This document shows positions 58,935 through 64,000 of a stretch of 64,000 bases of DNA, piece after piece (within the stretch, counting starts at the first letter, position 1; each line of letters begins with the position of its first letter). The position numbers and the translations under genes are program-made. The notes beneath the pieces are model-generated. The model saw only the letters and a program-made list of their open reading frames with translations. It ran no database searches and was not told the DNA's origin. This DNA is from Acholoe squamosa (taxonomy: Eukaryota > Annelida > Polychaeta > Phyllodocida > Polynoidae), in contig OX439048.1 in the NCBI GenBank assembly GCA_949317995.1, positions 23,503,495-23,567,494 of the forward strand, in the 5' to 3' direction.

Positions 58935-59900
58935 GGGGTCAGGTCGTCAGAAAGTGTAGGATTTTGCCCTTGAAGGCCATGAAAAACTAATTTTGTAATT
59001 ACTTTATATAACCTCAACAAAATTGTCAAGGTATCTCCTCAGCTCAGAAGACCAAAAAATACCGATCTAGGCCATCCGGTTCCATTTTTATTGCTTGTTT
59101 TGTGTCATGTAACGTCCGGTACCAAAATAATGAAATATGGAGGTAATTGAAGTTGCTCTCAGTAATATAAGAATGTCCCATTATGCATAACAAACACATG
59201 AAATAACAAGGCCAATATGTCTATTATTGACTTCAATTACAGAATGGAACAAAATTTGAGTTATGCATGCACAGTAGCGTGCTTCCTACATGATGATAAA
59301 AGTACCGGACGTTAGATAACGTCCGGTACTTTTATCAGAATTATTTCACATAAGCTGCTCTCATATGGAGACAAATGCTGGTAGACACACAATTTCTTCA
59401 CCAAAGTAGGGGATGATAGGGTCCTTCATATGGGTAATAACAAAGATTTTGAAACTTCATTTTTTCCATGTTTTATAACCGATTTAGATTTAGGTACCGG
59501 ACGTTACAAATTACAGACTTCCATTTTGAAAGACACATCATGAAAAATTCTCACTTAGTAACATGTCCAAACCTCATGGAAATGATACCTATGATCATAT
59601 ACAATACAAAAAAGAACTTTGGGATACTCTATAGTGTTCTTTATTCAATACAGGACACTTGTAAAAAATACAAAAAGTATAAAAAAGAACAAATTTGGGC
59701 GTTTTTTCACTTCGGCAGGCTATAAGTCCTAAAGTTTTTGATGGATGACCACAAATCTACATTTTTCTGATAGCCCTAAGTGTTCTTTATCAAATGAGTC
59801 TATGTAAGACAAGATTGGTTCACAACTTCTTTCTCCAGAGCCATAAAAGTCCAAAATGACCCAAAAACACAAAATCTACTGCTTTCTGGCGACCTGACCC
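58935..59900. mobile_element. 966-bp TIR element nested in the previous one
   Basis: It begins GGGGTCAGGTCGTCAGAAAG and ends CTTTCTGGCGACCTGACCCC. TA lies on both sides. It contains the two short units listed next. No coding frame of note is seen. Confidence 0.75.
59110..59506. mobile_element. Two adjacent units, each bounded by TAACGTCCGGTAC and its inverse
   Basis: Unit 1 is 59110-59314 and unit 2 is 59317-59506. Each starts TAACGTCCGGTAC and ends GTACCGGACGTTA, with two bases between them. The junction therefore forms a 44-bp palindrome (59294-59337). The interiors of the two units are unlike each other. Confidence 0.8.
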
Positions 59901-60020
59901 CTAAGGTGCACCCTGAGTTGAAGGAAAAGGTATGAGCACCTGGGGATTGATTTTGAACAGGTTAGTTCTAATATAGTGTAATTTTACCCCATCTATATGG
60001 TGCATCCCCTCTTCTGGATG

Positions 60021-60769
60021 GATCTCAAAGCTTCAGTAGGCGTCTGATTCCCTTTTAAGCAATGACTTGTACACAAGCTACATTAATACTTCCATGTGTT
60101 AATTACATGCTTTTATTTTGAGGTTTGAAAACTGTTTATTGTCAGACACAATTGTACAAAAGAGGATAGTAGACAATAACATAACTCCTCTACATTTCTA
60201 TGATTTCAAAACCATTTGTTCGCACATCTGATGAAGTATGCAAACACACAGTGAAATGATGAGATGAATATAGAATAAACAATATATAATTATATATAAT
60301 ATAATATAATTATACAGAATAGTTACAAACTTAAAAATATCCAATCCACAATCTTTTCATCAGTGAAACCTTGTTATATGAAATCTAATTGCAGAGGAAT
60401 AAAATAAAGAATTCTGAAAATTGAATTGATCATTATTTGTATTTCATCAGATGTTATAAAGCAATTCTTTTGAAACAAAGCACATAGCACATGGATTTGT
60501 ATGTCACACAGTTGCACTAACCCAGAGAGGCAACAGCTAGTATCTTTCTACTGCAAATAATTGATTCTCTCCTCATCAAGTAAAGGCCTTCACTCACCCT
60601 GGGGTTTAGGTTTATCTCACTGCATTCAGCTGATTTCACCTTCCAATACCATTTCAAAATGATTAACTTCTGGGTGTATGAAAATTTCTTCCTGTTAAAA
60701 AGGGGATCAACATTAATGTGATAGCCAGTGAAAAGTCAAAGATAATGAGGAATACCAAGTGTAACTGCA
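60021..60769. other. Intergenic DNA, nothing recognised
   Basis: AT-rich, with an ATATAAT run at 60280-60315. No gene is seen. Confidence 0.4.
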
Positions 60770-62193
60770 ACTAAAAGCAACAAGAGCTGCAGCAAATGAG
60801 AACTGTAGCTAAAATAGGAGCAGAGGTTACAAGAGCAACAGGATTAAGAACGATAGTGAGAACAAAAGGAGTAACAGGAACAAAAACAACAGCCAGAATA
60901 ACAAAAACAACAGAAGTATCAACAACAGTATTGACAGCAACATCAGTGAGAGTGTCAACAGAAGAAACTGTAATAACAGCAACGAATGGAGTAGCAGTGA
61001 TAACAGCAACAACAGCCAGCAACAATATCAAAGCACCAAGGAATAAGACCAAGCAACACGAGGAACCAGACCAATTGTACAGAGTAGTAACGGCATAAAC
61101 CATGGCTACAAGAGACAAGGAGGAAAACAATAGGAGTATCAGCAAAGAGAGGAGCAGCAGGGGCAACAACATGAGCAACAGATAAAACAACACAGGGGCG
61201 TGGGAAGCAGTTTCAGAGTGGGTGGGACCAGGGGGTTTTTCTGCAATTTTTTACCTCCCTTTGCTTGACCTTTTAGTTTTGACCTTTTGAGGAGTTGTCC
61301 AAAAGTGGGGGGGGGGACATGTCCCACCTGCTTTCCACGCCCATGCAACAACAGCAACAAGTTGGGGTATTAACAACAACATGAACAATCTAAGCAATAG
61401 CAAAAGTATCAGCAACAGCAGGAGTAATAGCATCCACATGTGTGAATGAAAAATGCGAATTACCACAAATGTTTTTTGTGAGAGGGCAATAAAAACCTTT
61501 CAGACCTTTAAAAAAAAAAGAGCAGCATTTATCACTGTAGTAACAGGAGTAATAGCAAGAAGCAACAGCAACAAAACAAGGCTGTTACAGAAGTAACAAC
61601 ATCAGCAATAAGAGTAATCAGTCAGTGGTCAGTCGGGAGTAGTTTTGAGAAGATTGCAGATAAGAGATAAGATAAGGGTCCAATTGAGGCCTCCTACCTC
61701 TGACCCCGGGTTACAAATCTCTCTATTTTTCTTAGAGGGGTTATTTCTTTTACTACATTGGCTGTATTTTTCTACTTATCCTCAGGTTTAAAATTTCCTG
61801 ATTTATTTTCGATTTCTGTGTTCATTTTTCTTCTAACCTTTCAATGATTTTGTGATTTTGAGAATTTTCTCTCTTATTTTCTATGGCCCAGATGTCTAGA
61901 GCCCCACTGTCCCTGCCCACATCACCCTCCCGGCTGGGAAGGTTTCAGAAACGACTGACGGCTGACTGTAATGGCAACAACAGGACTAGCACAAAGAACA
62001 TAAATAGAATAAAATTAATAAAAGAAAAACAGCAAGAATAGAAGTAATGGCAACAGACAGCAATGGTTAGAGTAACAGCGTCAGCAGGAGTACCAGAAAA
62101 GCTGTGGGAATAGCCTGAACAACAGGAATAACAGCGAAAAAAAGCAACACCAAGAACAGATGATAACAATAGCAGTAACCGCAGCAACAGTAG
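60770..62193. repeat. Cryptic AAC/AGY microsatellite belt
   Basis: The purine-rich strand runs AACAACAG, AGTAACAG and AGCAACAA in irregular order at 60770-61190, 61346-61460, 61520-61620 and 61970-62193. Leu-rich minus-strand frames here are compositional. The piece 61621-61960 is unlike the rest and holds nothing recognisable. Confidence 0.75.
61193..61345. mobile_element. hAT-like MITE inserted in the microsatellite
   Basis: It starts CAGGGGCGTGGGAAGCAG and ends CTGCTTTCCACGCCCATG. CAACA is duplicated (61188-61192 and 61346-61350). It has the same ends as 4326-4667. Confidence 0.78.
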
Positions 62194-64000
62194 TGTAGGG
62201 GTATGGTATTTACACTTTACGTTCATGTACCTGTGAGACTCAGACCTAGGTCCTTCGGGTGTAGTGGGGGAATCCGGATGGCAGGTGGCAGCACCTGCCT
62301 CTGGGTTCGTATCCATTACACCAGGGGGCCTACCACTCGTCCGTCACACGTCACGTGGCCGGTCTGAGTTTCGCGGGCTTTTCCCCTATATAAGGCTGGT
62401 CCTAGCCCATGTTCTTCAGTAGTGGTTTACCCACTGCTCAACCAGGTCGTTACCCGAAAGGGTAACCGAATGCCCTAGTAGCATGTAGTCCTCTGAGGCT
62501 GTGATCATATGTAACATAAGCTATGAAATAAAAGCTCGGTTGCCTACCCGGAAACTTTTTTCTCTCTTCGTTATGATTTAATCTAACTTAACGAGACGAA
62601 CCACTACACTGGTGCCGTGACCAGTTGGTCTTCGGGTAAGCGCAGTCAGAAATGACTGAGCTGAGCCCAGTTAGGGGAAATGGCCCAAATCATGAGCTAA
62701 ACTCCCCGATGGAGGATGGTGAAATCAAGTCACCACCCCAAGGTACAGAGTGGAGAGATCCACTGGAACACTACCCTGATGGGTTAAAGGATGTAAGAAA
62801 AAACTTACATGATGAACTGGATGAATTTGGAGACTCCTTATTCATGCCAGGAGGTACTTCGAAACCTGCACCAATGCATAAAAGTACTGCTCAATTTGGT
62901 AAACTACCATTTGAAGTACCAAAGCCTAGTGCAGGTATATTTGAAACTCCATATAGTTCTCGAATTAAACACCAGAAATGTGGATTCGAAAGGAACAAAA
63001 TGGACGAGCTTGAAGACATGAGAGCTGAATACGAGAAGATCCAGAAGGATCTTATTACACTGACCGGAACCCGAGACAAGATTCTGACTGAAAACAAACA
63101 GTTGATATCAGAACGTCTTGATTACGATCAAAGTTGTAGACGCCAACAACAATTGTTATTGGATCAGATGGAGAAAGAAAAACAAGATTTTCAACTCCAG
63201 CACGAACAGTATCATGATGCACTATACACGGCGGATCTGGAATACAGAGCCTCGTGTGATGAGTTGAATAGAACTAAACAAGAGTTAAATTCAACTCAAT
63301 CGGCCTATGGTAAGTACCAAGAAGAGCTGATGAAAATTGAATCAGCCTTCAAGGATGCTCGGAAAACGTATAAAAAACAAACCGATGAGCATGAAAAACT
63401 CAAAGGTCAATGGATACGTGAATCCACAGATTTGGCTGCCAAACAGACAAAAATGATGGATGATTATTCCGAACTGGAAGCTAAAGCTATCCAGATGTCA
63501 CAGTATCTAGAAGATACTGGTCGTGCAGTAGGCACTCTTGAATCAGACTTCACTGTTTCAGGAATTGCCCTAAACACGACGAGTAAACAGATGAACTCTT
63601 TGAGGGGCGATGACGGGGTAACAGAGACAACTGTACCTCGTTATGAAGGAGTAAAGAGTCATCAGGTTAGATTTACGGATAATACCTTCCAACCTCTTGG
63701 TTTAGGTACGGGAAATAGTGGGGGTGACTCTGCGAGTGGAGCTAAACAAAGCCACTCGGCAAAAACCTCCACCTTTGACGGCGGATGGCCACAACAGTCA
63801 CCTTTAGGGGGACCAAATGGCCCGTATGCCCAGTATGGATGGAGTCAGTCCCAAACAGGAGCGAATCCGTCCAAAGGTAACACCCGGAACATGTCCGGAG
63901 GAACAACTGGACAATCATCCGGGAATTCCAGTCCAGCTGGAGGGCAATCCGGATGTGACCAAGGATCCGGACCTTCAGGAGATCGTTCCAGAAGCAGACC
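62194..64000 (+). mobile_element. 5' end of an LTR retrotransposon running off the window
   Basis: The LTR (62194-62608, 415 bp) starts TGTAGGGG and ends CACTACA, with a TATA box (CCTATATAAGGC) and AATAAA (about 62526). A TGGTGCCGTGACC primer-binding site follows at once. From 62652 a frame is open to the window edge, about 450 codons, and looks whole as far as it can be seen. It has an N-terminal acidic part, a long coiled coil (about 62990-63520) and a Gly/Ser-rich tail with RSRSR. No protease, reverse transcriptase or integrase is inside the window. The PBS style is seen in BEL/Pao and some Gypsy elements; the family is not settled. A neat LTR and an unbroken frame suggest a young copy. 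Confidence 0.75.

Larger units (their letters stand above)
58911..60020. mobile_element. Decayed family A MITE that hosts further insertions
   Basis: TACCTTGTGTATAAAACGCA on the left and GGTGCACCCTGAGTTGAAGG, then GTAATTTTACCCC, on the right resemble the family A interior. It is split by the element at 58935-59900. Confidence 0.45.

Noticed and set aside
60771-61466. Leu-rich minus-strand frames that look like membrane proteins
   Set aside because: They are translations of AAC/AGY low-complexity DNA and have no consistent frame.

Overview
This is eukaryotic (metazoan) genomic DNA. It contains two spliced host genes, long introns packed with transposon remnants, and satellite DNA. Both genes have clear animal orthologues. 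The SINE-like retroposons end in (TCAC)n or (CAAT)n, and repeats of that style are abundant in mollusc genomes, so I infer a lophotrochozoan, most likely a mollusc. The species cannot be told from the window.

Host genes. (1) Minus strand, 17635-33494: an MBD5/MBD6-family gene (methyl-CpG-binding-domain fold plus PWWP domain). I reconstruct six coding exons with consistent phases, giving about 2,715 residues, which is much longer than vertebrate MBD5. (2) Plus strand, 40082-53486: AARSD1, the free-standing alanyl-tRNA editing protein. Thirteen coding exons give 417 residues, including an 18-nt microexon; the zinc-site HxxxH and CxxxH motifs are intact. The genes are divergently oriented. The 6.6 kb between their first recognised exons holds only repeats that I can identify.

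Layout. 1-5.2 kb: broken LTR-type retroelement remains, a hAT-like MITE, an LTR fragment and a MITE. 5.3-6.5 kb: a perfect 20-bp-stem hairpin and short repeats. 6.5-11.7 kb: a 134-bp satellite with higher-order structure. 11.7-17.6 kb: MITEs and AT-rich sequence downstream of MBD5/6. 17.6-33.5 kb: MBD5/6. 33.5-40 kb: repeats, including nested hAT-like MITEs. 40-53.5 kb: AARSD1, whose introns carry SINEs, a LINE tail, nested MITEs, minisatellites, a solo LTR and a 5' LTR-element piece. 53.5-62.2 kb: tandem repeats, an inverted satellite, a three-level nested MITE and an AAC-rich cryptic microsatellite. 62.2-64 kb: the 5' end of an LTR retrotransposon that runs off the window.

Recurring mobile families. 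Family A has TA target duplications and ends TACCGTAATCTCCCGCGTAT. Family H has 3-bp duplications (TAA, TTA or TCA) and GGCCACACC ends, so it is Harbinger-like. There are also CAGGG-ended hAT-like MITEs with 5- or 6-bp duplications, and a SINE-like retroposon with two alternative 3' tails and 9-14-bp duplications. All boundaries were read by eye; no database search was possible.
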